Below are positions 29,957 to 36,758 of a stretch of 42,334 bases of DNA, piece after piece; the first letter of the stretch is position 1; every line of letters begins with the position of its first letter. Location of the stretch: the IMG/VR virus record IMGVR_UViG_3300036770_002282, positions 1 through 42,334 of that record, one strand, 5' to 3'. The DNA is from a virus. The position numbers and the translations under genes were made by a program. A model generated the notes under the pieces. The model was not told the DNA's origin. It did no database searches and saw only the letters and a list, made by a program, of their open reading frames with translations.

Positions 29957-30088
29957 ATGCCAATGGTAGGTAAAAAAAAGTTCGGTTACGATAAAAAAAG
30001 TAAAGAAATGGCTAAAGCATACGCTAAAAAGTCTGGAATGAAAATGATGGACAAAAAGAAAATGATGAAGAAGAAAGGTATGAAGTAG
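29957..30088 (+). CDS. Lys/Met-rich microprotein (43 aa)
   Basis: 43 residues, MPMVGKKKFG...KKKGMK, nearly half Lys or Met. AAAGGA precedes the ATG at a good distance. The strong positive charge suggests binding to packaged DNA or RNA. It is the first of four tiny genes whose ends overlap, so it leads a coupled unit directly after the giant virion protein, which itself ends in a similar basic tail. Too short to assign a family. Confidence 0.65.
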   Translation: MPMVGKKKFGYDKKSKEMAKAYAKKSGMKMMDKKKMMKKKGMK

Positions 30089-30246
30089 TGCCACTTGGAA
30101 AGAATGTTTCCAAGAATATATCCGAGCTTTACAAAGACAATAAAAAGTCAGGTAAAGCAAAAGGACAGAATGGTAAACCTCGTTCCAGAAGTCAAATCAT
30201 CGCTGTCGCAATTTCAGCGGCTAATAAAGCGAAGAAGAAAAAATAA
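30088..30246 (+). CDS. Basic microprotein (52 aa), phage small DUF type
   Basis: 52 residues from GTG 30088, which overlaps the preceding TAG stop. The pattern 'PLGKNVSKNISELYKDNK...RSQIIAVAISAANKAKKKK' matches small phage proteins with the 'KNI.EL...K...Q.IAIA...A.K..' signature that I know only as a domain of unknown function (DUF6496-like). Positive charge points to nucleic acid contact. It belongs to the coupled microgene unit. Confidence 0.65.
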   Translation: MPLGKNVSKNISELYKDNKKSGKAKGQNGKPRSRSQIIAVAISAANKAKKKK

Positions 30247-30398
30247 TGAGAAAAACATTAGAACAATTAAAAAATATGAAAAATAGTTTGGTTAAAAATA
30301 TTGCTCTTGCTAAAAGAAGAGGCACATCTAAACCAAAAAGCAAGTCTTCTGTTTCACCTAAAGAGTTTGCTAAACTAAAAACATACAAAAAGAAATGA
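30246..30398 (+). CDS. Basic microprotein (50 aa), unknown
   Basis: 50 residues, MRKTLEQLKN...KTYKKK, helical at the start and Lys/Ser-rich after. The ATG overlaps the previous TAA stop by one base (TAATG). No family is recognised; charge and linkage suggest the same role as its neighbours. Confidence 0.6.
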   Translation: MRKTLEQLKNMKNSLVKNIALAKRRGTSKPKSKSSVSPKEFAKLKTYKKK

Positions 30399-30553
30399 TT
30401 CAAAAACTTAAAAACTTAACAAGGGATTTTAATCTCGATGTTAAAAAACTTAAAAAATTAATAATTGAAAAAAAAGCTACAGTCCAAGATATATACAACT
30501 TAAAGAAAATTTATGTGGTAAAATTACTACAGGTTATTTTTAAGAGAAAGTAG
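30395..30553 (+). CDS. Basic microprotein (52 aa), unknown
   Basis: 52 residues, MIQKLKNLTR...VIFKRK, a helix with regular Lys and Leu spacing and a hydrophobic C-terminal third (VVKLLQVIF). It overlaps the previous gene by four bases (ATGA). It may bind nucleic acid or a membrane. No family is recognised. Confidence 0.55.
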   Translation: MIQKLKNLTRDFNLDVKKLKKLIIEKKATVQDIYNLKKIYVVKLLQVIFKRK

Positions 30554-30554
30554 A

Positions 30555-30941
30555 TTGGGGAAGAAATGTGTCGTCTGCTCAGAGGTGAAACCTTTGTCAG
30601 ACTTTAATTACATTAAAAAAACAGAAAGACACCACTCCTATTGTAGGAAATGCTGTAGTTTTAAAAATAGATTTTATAACTACAATATCACTCAAAATGA
30701 ATTACTTAAATTACTTAAAAAACAAAAGCACCGATGTTGCATATGCAATAATGATATCTCTAACAGATATGCTATCGACCATAATCATAAAACAAACGAA
30801 ATAAGAGGTTTACTTTGTCTTAACTGTAACTCTGGTCTTGGTAAATTCAAAGACAGGATAGACTTATTGTCTAAGGCTGTTGTATTCTTATATGAACGAG
30901 GAAGTTATGGTAATGAATATCAGAAAAACAACAAAAGGTAA
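30555..30941 (+). CDS. Recombination endonuclease VII-like HNH nuclease
   Basis: 128 residues from TTG 30555. Zinc-type Cys pairs (CVVC near residue 5, CRKC near 30, CCIC near 62) and the hallmark 'AIDHNHKTNEIRGLLCLNCNSGLGKFKD' (about 71-98; key residues DHxH and CxxCN) identify the Endonuclease_7 family. T4 endonuclease VII resolves branched DNA before packaging; many relatives are free-standing mobile nucleases, so both roles are open. It begins one base after the microgene unit and overlaps the next gene. Confidence 0.85.
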   Translation: MGKKCVVCSEVKPLSDFNYIKKTERHHSYCRKCCSFKNRFYNYNITQNELLKLLKKQKHRCCICNNDISNRYAIDHNHKTNEIRGLLCLNCNSGLGKFKDRIDLLSKAVVFLYERGSYGNEYQKNNKR

Positions 30942-31158
30942 AAACAGAAACTTTCTTTCTACAAAGGAAGGTGCTGGTATGACTGCTAAAGGTGTTGCTG
31001 CTTATAGAAGAGCCAACCCATCTTCAAGATTGCAAACGGCAGTTACGGAGGCTAACCCATCTCCAGCCCGAGAGAAAAGAAGAAAAGCATTTTGTAGTCG
31101 TTCTAAATCTTGGAAGGGTGAAAGAGGTATTGCAGCCAGAAAAAGGTGGAGATGTTAA
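30907..31158 (+). CDS. Basic phage protein, DUF6321-like
   Basis: 83 residues from ATG 30907, which has GAGG at 30899-30902. The pattern 'NFLSTKEGAGMTAKGVAAYRRANP', 'LQTAVTEANP' and a final 'FCSRSKSW...RKRWRC' matches a small phage family that I recall as DUF6321: a basic protein with conserved Gly, Arg and Trp residues usually found near head genes. It may coat or package nucleic acid. The frame is also open further upstream inside the nuclease gene, but the ribosome site supports this start. It overlaps, tail to tail, the repressor-like gene. Confidence 0.7.
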   Translation: MVMNIRKTTKGKNRNFLSTKEGAGMTAKGVAAYRRANPSSRLQTAVTEANPSPAREKRRKAFCSRSKSWKGERGIAARKRWRC

Positions 31159-31457
31159 TCTTCGTTTTTAAAATGTGACTCAGTTCTATCTTTAAAATCA
31201 AACTCACTTACATCTTCAAATCTATCAACTATAAATATTTTTTTATTAAAAACTTTTAGAAACTCAATGATTACTTCTAAAGATGGTTTTATTTCTTTTA
31301 ACTCATATCTGGAAATTGTTTTACCTGAAACTTTAAGAAGTCTCCCCATTTCTTCTTGTGAAAAACCCATAGCCATTCTTTCATCAAAAATAGCTTGATT
31401 AAAAACCCATTGGTTCATAGATTTTTTGTAGAATCTGTTATTCCTCTCAGTTGGCAT
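31155..31457 (-). CDS. XRE/Cro-type HTH regulator
   Basis: 100 residues with a classic XRE helix-turn-helix at about 30-65 ('MGFSQEEMGRLLKVSGKTISRYELKE') and a short charged tail. It is probably a DNA-binding repressor or antitoxin-like regulator; there is no toxin gene beside it. The ATG is 7 nt after an extended -10 (TG-G-TATAAT at 31470-31465 on the minus strand), so its mRNA should be nearly leaderless. It faces the plus-strand genes from 31521 and could repress their promoter. With no integrase in the map, lysogeny control is unlikely. Confidence 0.8.
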   Translation of the reverse strand: MPTERNNRFYKKSMNQWVFNQAIFDERMAMGFSQEEMGRLLKVSGKTISRYELKEIKPSLEVIIEFLKVFNKKIFIVDRFEDVSEFDFKDRTESHFKNED

Positions 31458-31464
31458 TAAATAA

Positions 31465-31473
31465 ATTATACCA
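31465..31473 (-). promoter_or_regulatory. Extended -10 promoter of XRE regulator
   Basis: Minus strand TGG-TATAAT (hexamer 31470-31465), 7 nt before the ATG. On the plus strand another TATAAT lies at 31483-31488 facing the next operon, so this 60-bp gap is a divergent control region. Confidence 0.6.
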
Positions 31474-31520
31474 CTCGTGAGTTATAATTAGTATTGTTAC
31501 CTTGTACACAGGAGAGATAT

Positions 31521-31733
31521 ATGATGTACAAATTCCAGGTCGTTGTCGTTATGGAAAAAGATGGCGATGAGTTAAGTATTGTTCGTGGTACTCACAAAAT
31601 CTACCATTCGGTGATTATGGATTTGGTAGAAAGTTGGACACGACTTTACAGGCAAAATGGGTGGAAGATTAAGTCCATCTACGAGCAGAACTTTGAGTTT
31701 ATCGAAGGAGTGGAGTGGTATGAGCATGGATAA
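31521..31733 (+). CDS. Small protein, unknown
   Basis: 70 residues from ATG 31521, with GGAGAG at 31511. Alpha/beta with 'FQVVVVMEKDGDELSIVRG' strands and an 'ESWTRLYRQNGWKIKSI' helix. No family is recognised. It has richer C/G-ending codon use than the neighbouring virion genes. It heads a three-gene group ending with an HNH nuclease and overlaps the next gene by 14 bases. Confidence 0.6.
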   Translation: MMYKFQVVVVMEKDGDELSIVRGTHKIYHSVIMDLVESWTRLYRQNGWKIKSIYEQNFEFIEGVEWYEHG

Positions 31734-31899
31734 GTCCAAACTTATTATCAAACTTGTAAGGGACACGGAAAACGGAAATCTTGTAATGTGGCTTACAGTA
31801 ACTCGTAACCCAGTACTGGATTACATGGTACAAGCACAGATGGCAGCAGAACCTTATTTGAAAGGTGGTTGGCATTTGGTACACGCTCACATTGAGTAA
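31720..31899 (+). CDS. Small protein, unknown
   Basis: 59 residues from ATG 31720, preceded by GGAGTGGAG. Alpha/beta with 'KLIIKLVRDTENGNLVMWLTV'. No family is recognised. It is coupled to the preceding gene (14-base overlap) and ends at the AAGGAGG site of the HNH gene. Confidence 0.55.
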   Translation: MSMDKSKLIIKLVRDTENGNLVMWLTVTRNPVLDYMVQAQMAAEPYLKGGWHLVHAHIE

Positions 31900-31910
31900 G
31901 GAGGTCTTAT

Positions 31911-32177
31911 GTGTCAAGATTACCGCGACACCTTAGATACCAAGTACTGGAAAGTGATAATTTTATTTGTCGCTTCTGCGGTATTGGTGGTCGGTATTCC
32001 GACATTATTCTTGAAGTACACCACATCGTCTGGAAACGACACGGTGGACAGGACGAACTTGCTAATCTAATGACAACTTGTCGTAGGTGTCACGAGATTT
32101 TGCATTATGGTCGGGAGCTAAACACTCCAAAAACTTTCTCTGAGTTGAAGAAACGAGGGGGTTGGGGTGGTCGTTAA
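31911..32177 (+). CDS. HNH endonuclease
   Basis: 88 residues from GTG 31911 with a perfect AAGGAGG six bases upstream. The HNH fold is plain: CRFCG (about residue 20), 'LEVHHIVWKRHGGQDELANLMTTCRRCHEILH' (key residues HH, the N of ANL, CxxCH). It could be a packaging-associated HNH nuclease, which many phages need for terminase action, or a free mobile nuclease. No HTH or other targeting domain is attached. Codon use resembles the two preceding genes, so the group may have been acquired together. Confidence 0.85.
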   Translation: MSRLPRHLRYQVLESDNFICRFCGIGGRYSDIILEVHHIVWKRHGGQDELANLMTTCRRCHEILHYGRELNTPKTFSELKKRGGWGGR

Positions 32178-32199
32178 TTCGGCTACCCCTTTTCTAAAT

Positions 32200-32274
32200 G
32201 CTGGTGTAGCTCAAAGGCAGAGCAGTTGTTTTGTAAACAACAGGTTGTAAGTTCGATTCTTATCACCAGCTCCA
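32200..32274 (+). tRNA. tRNA-Thr (anticodon UGU)
   Basis: Full cloverleaf: acceptor GCTGGTG/CACCAGC, D arm GCTC/GAGC, anticodon stem GTTGT/ACAAC with loop TTTGTAA (anticodon TGT), T arm GTAAG/CTTAT around TTCGATT, discriminator T and an encoded CCA. It reads ACA, frequent in the Thr-rich virion proteins. A leaderless-type promoter begins 8 bases after its end. Confidence 0.95.
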
Positions 32275-32281
32275 TAAGTGA

Positions 32282-32296
32282 TATAATATTTTTATG
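32282..32296 (+). promoter_or_regulatory. -10 element of leaderless start
   Basis: TATAAT (32282-32287), ATTTTT, ATG 32294: spacing 6, no ribosome site. Confidence 0.6.
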
Positions 32297-32620
32297 GACG
32301 ATTCACAATTTGAAATAATAAATAAAGAAATACTTGCCTCAGTTGCTCATATCTTAAAAGGAAAAGGTACTGAATACAGAACTAATAACGATGTCACATC
32401 TAACTTTAAAACCAATGCTGAAGAATTAGGACTAACCAAATATCAAGTCTGGTCAGTTTACTTTACAAAACATATTAAGTCGATTATTGGCTCAATTAAA
32501 TCATCACCATCAAACCCTACAAATGCAATCAAATCAAGTGAAACCTTAGATTTAAGAATAGTAGATGCTATCGCATATTTACTACTTCTTAATGCAATGC
32601 TTGAGTCTGACAAACAATAA
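32294..32620 (+). CDS. Possible all-alpha nucleotide pyrophosphatase-like protein
   Basis: 108 helical residues. The pattern 'KGTEY...NDVTSNFKTNAEELGL', 'VWSVYFTKHIKSI' and 'SETLDLRIVDAIAYLLLLNAML' (spaced Glu/Asp on helices) is one I know from phage proteins related to MazG/dUTPase-like all-alpha pyrophosphatases or to DUF1599-type nucleotide-modification proteins. It might clean or adjust the nucleotide pool. The assignment is by pattern only. It lies between tRNA-Thr and the scaffold gene with its own promoter. Confidence 0.5.
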   Translation: MDDSQFEIINKEILASVAHILKGKGTEYRTNNDVTSNFKTNAEELGLTKYQVWSVYFTKHIKSIIGSIKSSPSNPTNAIKSSETLDLRIVDAIAYLLLLNAMLESDKQ

Positions 32621-32625
32621 CACTA

Positions 32626-32651
32626 TTGACATACCCCATAGAAATTATATT
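32626..32651 (+). promoter_or_regulatory. Candidate promoter of scaffold-capsid operon
   Basis: TTGACA (32626-32631) and TATATT (32646-32651) are separated by only 14 bp, shorter than ideal; the predicted start lies at the foot of the leader hairpin. Confidence 0.4.
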
Positions 32652-32652
32652 T

Positions 32653-32700
32653 CTCAATTAAGTTCTGGGTGATGCTCGCCCTAACCACTATTTAATTGAG
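32653..32700 (+). promoter_or_regulatory. Structured 5' leader before scaffold gene
   Basis: A 9-bp closing stem, CTCAATTAA (32653-32661) with TTAATTGAG (32692-32700), encloses a second hairpin GGGTGA/TCGCCC (32667-32681, loop TGC). The ribosome site CAGGAGAA follows directly. It could protect the 5' end of the abundant capsid mRNA or control translation. Confidence 0.6.
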
Positions 32701-32714
32701 CAGGAGAACTGTAA

Positions 32715-33479
32715 ATGGATAATATCCAAGACGGCACTATGGACAATTTGGAAGTCCAAGAAGTTGATGTAGCATCTTCAGGTAATTTGCCAGACCAAGA
32801 AACAACTACACAGGGAGAACCAAATCTTCCAGAACACGCCGCTGAGCGTACTCGTAAAGAATTTGAAAAGCTCTTAGCTTCCAATAAGGAACTAAAAGCT
32901 AAGTTGAAAGAGCTTGAAACTAAAAAACAAGCTGATGTCAAACCTAATGTGTTTGATAACTCAAGTACTCTTTCAGAAGACATGGGCGACTATGTAGATG
33001 AAGAAGGAAATGTCCTCATCGACAAGTTAAACAAAGACCTAAAGTCTCTGAGAATGTCCGCACTTGAGGCTAAGGCCTTAGCAGAAGACGCTAAGAACAC
33101 TATCGAGGTGGAAAAGGCTGTTACTAAACACCCTTATCTCGACCCAGCTAATGTCGATTACGACCCACAATTTGTGGAACTCGTAAAAGATAGATTAGCA
33201 AGACTTCAGTTGGAAGGGAAAAACACAAGTTTATCTCTGGCAGCTGACGAAGTATTAAGAGTGTATAAACCGATGAATGCAACTCTAAAAGAAAGAGAAG
33301 ACGCAGTATCTGAGTATAAGAAAACACAAGTTGCTAAGGCTCAAGTAGGAACAGTCAATACTGGCAAAAATGTCAGAGTTGATTTTACTTCCGAAGATTT
33401 AAAGCAGAAACTTTATTCTTATAACGAAAATGATAGGTCTTTTGCAATCAGGGAGAGATTGAAAAGAATTGGTTTATAA
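32715..33479 (+). CDS. Capsid scaffolding protein
   Basis: 254 residues. An acidic, disordered N-terminus (1-50) is followed by a Lys/Glu coiled coil (50-75), a helical middle and a C-terminal helical, basic end (KQKLYSYNENDRSFAIRERLKRI). This, together with its place directly before the major capsid gene, is the standard layout of a phage scaffold, which guides prohead assembly and then leaves. No protease domain is seen. The start has GGAGAA nine bases upstream. Confidence 0.8.
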   Translation: MDNIQDGTMDNLEVQEVDVASSGNLPDQETTTQGEPNLPEHAAERTRKEFEKLLASNKELKAKLKELETKKQADVKPNVFDNSSTLSEDMGDYVDEEGNVLIDKLNKDLKSLRMSALEAKALAEDAKNTIEVEKAVTKHPYLDPANVDYDPQFVELVKDRLARLQLEGKNTSLSLAADEVLRVYKPMNATLKEREDAVSEYKKTQVAKAQVGTVNTGKNVRVDFTSEDLKQKLYSYNENDRSFAIRERLKRIGL

Positions 33480-33516
33480 GTTAATGGTGAGAAAGGACAC
33501 TAAATAAAACACAACT

Positions 33517-34431
33517 ATGGCATTTGGATTACAAACCTACCAAGACGCTTCAAGAAGAGAAGATTTAATTTCTTTACTAAGAGATGTTTCTCCATTAGGA
33601 GGTAACTATCTAACTGGTAATCTTGGAACATCTGTAGCAAGAAACACTCTACACGAGTGGACTACTTACCACCAAACAAGACCAACTTCCGTAACTTTCT
33701 CAGTTGAAGGTGCTGAAGCTTCTTTCGATGACCTAACAGCTCCTGTTAGAAGTAACAATGTTACTGCAATCATCACAGAGAACCTAAAAGTATCAAATAC
33801 TGAAAGAGCTGTAACTAACGCTCAATATGTTGACCCATTCACAATGCAAAAAGAAAAAGCATTGATGAGAATGAACGCAAAAATTGAATTCGCATTAGTT
33901 AACGGAACAAAAGCTTCTGGTGCATCTGGAGTAGCAAGAGGAATGGCTGGAATCGATTCATGTATCACAACTAACGCAACTGCATTAGCTTCTGGTACTT
34001 CTTTAACAGTTACAGGACTTGAAGACTTACTACAACTTTCTTACAACCAAGTTGGAATGGAATATATCGCTGATGTAATATTAGTACCTATGATTTTGAA
34101 GAGAAGAATTTCTCAATTCACAACTCCTATTACTAACTATGTCAACGAAACAGATAAACTATATCAAAATGTTTCTGTATTCGATTCCTCATTAGGTCAA
34201 GTAAGAATTATCCCTCACAGAGATGTAAGAAATGTAGCTGGTTCTACAACTATCTACGCTCTAAGAATGGATACATTCAAAGTTGCTTACCTTGAAGGTA
34301 GACAACCAAGCTTTAAAGAACTTCCAGCAAACGGTGATTACACAGCAGGTCAGTACATTACTGAGTTGACTTTAGAATCATTAGCTGAAAAAGCTTCTGT
34401 AAAAGCAACTGGTTACGCAAACACATTATAA
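33517..34431 (+). CDS. Major capsid protein (SU10-type)
   Basis: 304 residues with the features of the SU10 major head protein family (Pfam SU10_MHP, HK97 fold): N-terminal 'RREDLISLLRDVSPLGGNYL', 'ARNTLHEWTTY', 'VTAIITENLKVSNTERAV', and a C-terminal 'IIPHRDVRNVAGSTTIYALRMDTFKVAYLEGRQP' (key residues IIPHR and the final AEKA helix). It forms the icosahedral shell. Codons are strongly biased (GGA, ACT, AGA), as expected for the most abundant protein. A seven-codon ORF with AGAAAGG inside precedes it (33484-33507); the true ribosome signal is unclear. Confidence 0.93.
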   Translation: MAFGLQTYQDASRREDLISLLRDVSPLGGNYLTGNLGTSVARNTLHEWTTYHQTRPTSVTFSVEGAEASFDDLTAPVRSNNVTAIITENLKVSNTERAVTNAQYVDPFTMQKEKALMRMNAKIEFALVNGTKASGASGVARGMAGIDSCITTNATALASGTSLTVTGLEDLLQLSYNQVGMEYIADVILVPMILKRRISQFTTPITNYVNETDKLYQNVSVFDSSLGQVRIIPHRDVRNVAGSTTIYALRMDTFKVAYLEGRQPSFKELPANGDYTAGQYITELTLESLAEKASVKATGYANTL

Positions 34432-34469
34432 CCGAGTATTAACTTCGTTATAACTTTGTGATAACTATA

Positions 34470-34495
34470 GGGTAGGGGGAAACTCCTACCCTTTT
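34470..34495 (+). terminator. Intrinsic terminator after capsid gene
   Basis: GGGTAGG (34470-34476) pairs with CCTACCC (34485-34491) over an 8-nt loop, followed by only four Ts, so it may allow partial read-through. Confidence 0.75.
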
Positions 34496-34502
34496 AAAAA
34501 AT

Positions 34503-34913
34503 ATGAACGCATTAGATAACTTAAACGAAAATCCTGAATATGTAGCAGTTCCAAGACAACAGGTGATGGTTATCGATAAAATTGTCGAGAAACTAAAAAA
34601 CAACGAGTCTGGTACTGTTGAAACCCAAGATGATTGGGACGCTGTTGTATTACTGTTTGATTTATTTAGACTCGAACACACAGGACATTACAACTGGTTT
34701 ATCGAGACAATTAAAGAATACCGAAAAGGTACTACATCAAATCACGGAATTGTTAAAGATGACGCAGGAGATATGGTGCAACACATGCTTGAGATACCAG
34801 AGGTCTTTCACCAGTATATGCACCGAGTATTCCCAAACCAAAAGTGGGATAAAAAGTTTATCAGAAAACTAACAACCGAATTACCAATCTTAAAAGTAGC
34901 AGACCAGTTGTAG
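34503..34913 (+). CDS. Phage protein after capsid, unknown
   Basis: 136 helical residues, with several His in the second half ('SNHGIVKDDAGDMVQHMLEIP', 'FHQYMHRVFPNQKWDKKF'). It lies where many phages have a head completion or neck gene, but I see no fold signature. There is no good ribosome site; TTTAAAAAATATG precedes the start directly after the terminator. Confidence 0.5.
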   Translation: MNALDNLNENPEYVAVPRQQVMVIDKIVEKLKNNESGTVETQDDWDAVVLLFDLFRLEHTGHYNWFIETIKEYRKGTTSNHGIVKDDAGDMVQHMLEIPEVFHQYMHRVFPNQKWDKKFIRKLTTELPILKVADQL

Positions 34914-34915
34914 TA

Positions 34916-34952
34916 TTGACTCTAACCTATAACACTATATTATAGGGTTATG
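34916..34952 (+). promoter_or_regulatory. Full promoter with leaderless start
   Basis: TTGACT (34916-34921), 16-bp spacer, TATTAT (34938-34943), AGGGTT, ATG 34950. One of the leaderless sites with a recognisable -35. Confidence 0.75.
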
Positions 34953-36758
34953 TCAGCAAAACTCGCTCTTACTTATATTGTTAAAGATAACTCCGAACTC
35001 GAACTATTTAAAAAATCACTAAAATCATTTATGCCTTACTTTGACGGACTATTCGTAGTCGTTAATGGTTTATCTGGCGAACACGACCTTATACATAAAG
35101 AGGTAAAGAAATGGAAAGGTACTTCTATTTCTATTAGTCCAGAAACTCACCCTAAGCCTTATTATAAAAACGAAGATGGTACTTGGGAGTTTGTAAACTT
35201 TGCAGCAGTAAGACAAATATCATTTGATATGGTTACCCCAGATTACGACTACATATCTTGGGCTGATACAGATGACCTTTTACAAGGTGGTACTGAAATA
35301 AGGGGACTTATGAATAATGCTAAGTCACAAGGACTTGATGCAGTATTTTGTACCTATTATTACTCAGTTATTTTTAATGACGATGGGTCTGTTAAAGAAC
35401 CAGTTATATTTCACGAAAGAGAAAGATTTCTTAAAAGAGGTAAATACAAATGGACTTCTTGGTTACACGAAGTATGTGTAGTTAAAGAAGGAGATATGAA
35501 AGATGCCAAGATGGCACAGTATACTTACAGTCCAGAAAAGAAACAAAATCTTGTATGGATACACACAGCAAACTACGAAAAGTCTTCCAAAGCACTTCTT
35601 AGAAATGTTCGTATTTTAGAACTTCAAGCTAAATCAGAAGATTATAAAGACCCAAGAACTATATTTTATATTGCAAAAACTTACTTTGACATCAACACAG
35701 ATGAGAAGTTAATTGAGTCTGAGAAGTACCTTGATATGTATATTCCTATGTCTGGTTGGGACGAAGAGATTGGTAATGCTTATCACTACAAAGGACTTAT
35801 TAAACAAAAACAAGGTAAAGATAAAGAAGCAATTCCTTTTTACAAGGAGGCAATTAAACAACACCCTAAAAATCACCTTGACTATTTAAGACTGGCAGAT
35901 GCTTACTTTAAAATCGGAGACTTTGAAAACTTCCAGTTCTATTTAAAACTTGTACCTTACTTACCAGAGATGCAATCTAAAGCTACTATTGGAAGTCCCT
36001 TTGAAGTCAAGATTCTTTTCTTAACTCTTAAATACTTAGAAGCAGAGAAACAAGGAAAAATGGAAGATATGCTTCACTATGCAAAACTAAGGCACGAATA
36101 TGTGAAAGACACACTTCTTGAACAAGTTGAAACAAATATTGAGATAAACAAGATTGCTGAAGCTATTCACAATTATGCAATATTTTTAATCAAGTATGGA
36201 CTACATAGAGAAGTTTTATATTTAATTGAAACTTTACCAGAACAATTTCAAGGTCAAGAATTTATTAAAAAGGTTATTAACAGACTTCCAGGAAAAGTTC
36301 ACGATGACAAATCAATCGTTTACTTTGCGTCATTCTATCAACCACATTTTGAGAAATGGAACGGAGATAGTTTGAAAGTAGGTATTGGTGGTTCTGAATC
36401 AGCAGTCATCTACTTAGCAGAAGAGTGGGCAAAACTTGGATTTTATGTAGTTGTTTATTGTGATACTCCAGAAGACACAGTCATTAACGGAGTACTTTAT
36501 GTTAAATACTGGAAGATAAACTGGAACGACCAATTCAATGTGATGATTACTTGGAGAACTCCGTTCTTTGCAGACTTTGGATTTAAGACAAGGAAACACT
36601 TTGTAGATTTACACGATATTGTAGACCCAACACATTGGACACCAGAAAGAATTAAGCATGTCGATAAAGTCTTCTTTAAGAGTAAGTGGCATTCCGAACA
36701 AATACCACAACTACCAGACAGTAAGAAAGTAATTATTTCCAACGGAATTACATTATGA
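34950..36758 (+). CDS. GT2 glycosyltransferase-TPR-GT-B N-half fusion
   Basis: 602 residues in three parts. Residues 1-220 are a GT-A (GT2-like) transferase: 'ALTYIVKDNSELELFKKSLKS' entry, the metal motif 'SWADTDDLL' (about 108) and 'WLHEV'. Residues 225-330 are TPR-like helices ('YHYKGLIKQKQGKDKEAIPFYKEAI', 'YLRLADAYFKIGDF'). Residues 450-602 form the N-terminal Rossmann half of a GT-B enzyme ('YFASFYQPHFEKW', 'GIGGSESAVIYLAEEWAKLG', 'KWHSEQ', ending ISNGI). Its partner half is the next gene, which starts in ATGA overlap. It may glycosylate virion proteins, the host surface or modified DNA bases; the substrate is unknown. Confidence 0.8.
   Translation: MSAKLALTYIVKDNSELELFKKSLKSFMPYFDGLFVVVNGLSGEHDLIHKEVKKWKGTSISISPETHPKPYYKNEDGTWEFVNFAAVRQISFDMVTPDYDYISWADTDDLLQGGTEIRGLMNNAKSQGLDAVFCTYYYSVIFNDDGSVKEPVIFHERERFLKRGKYKWTSWLHEVCVVKEGDMKDAKMAQYTYSPEKKQNLVWIHTANYEKSSKALLRNVRILELQAKSEDYKDPRTIFYIAKTYFDINTDEKLIESEKYLDMYIPMSGWDEEIGNAYHYKGLIKQKQGKDKEAIPFYKEAIKQHPKNHLDYLRLADAYFKIGDFENFQFYLKLVPYLPEMQSKATIGSPFEVKILFLTLKYLEAEKQGKMEDMLHYAKLRHEYVKDTLLEQVETNIEINKIAEAIHNYAIFLIKYGLHREVLYLIETLPEQFQGQEFIKKVINRLPGKVHDDKSIVYFASFYQPHFEKWNGDSLKVGIGGSESAVIYLAEEWAKLGFYVVVYCDTPEDTVINGVLYVKYWKINWNDQFNVMITWRTPFFADFGFKTRKHFVDLHDIVDPTHWTPERIKHVDKVFFKSKWHSEQIPQLPDSKKVIISNGITL

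Noticed and set aside
33484-33507. Seven-codon ORF before the capsid gene as a leader peptide
   Set aside because: It has an ATG and a stop but its own ribosome site is unclear and its end does not touch the capsid start; it may be chance around the AGAAAGG sequence.
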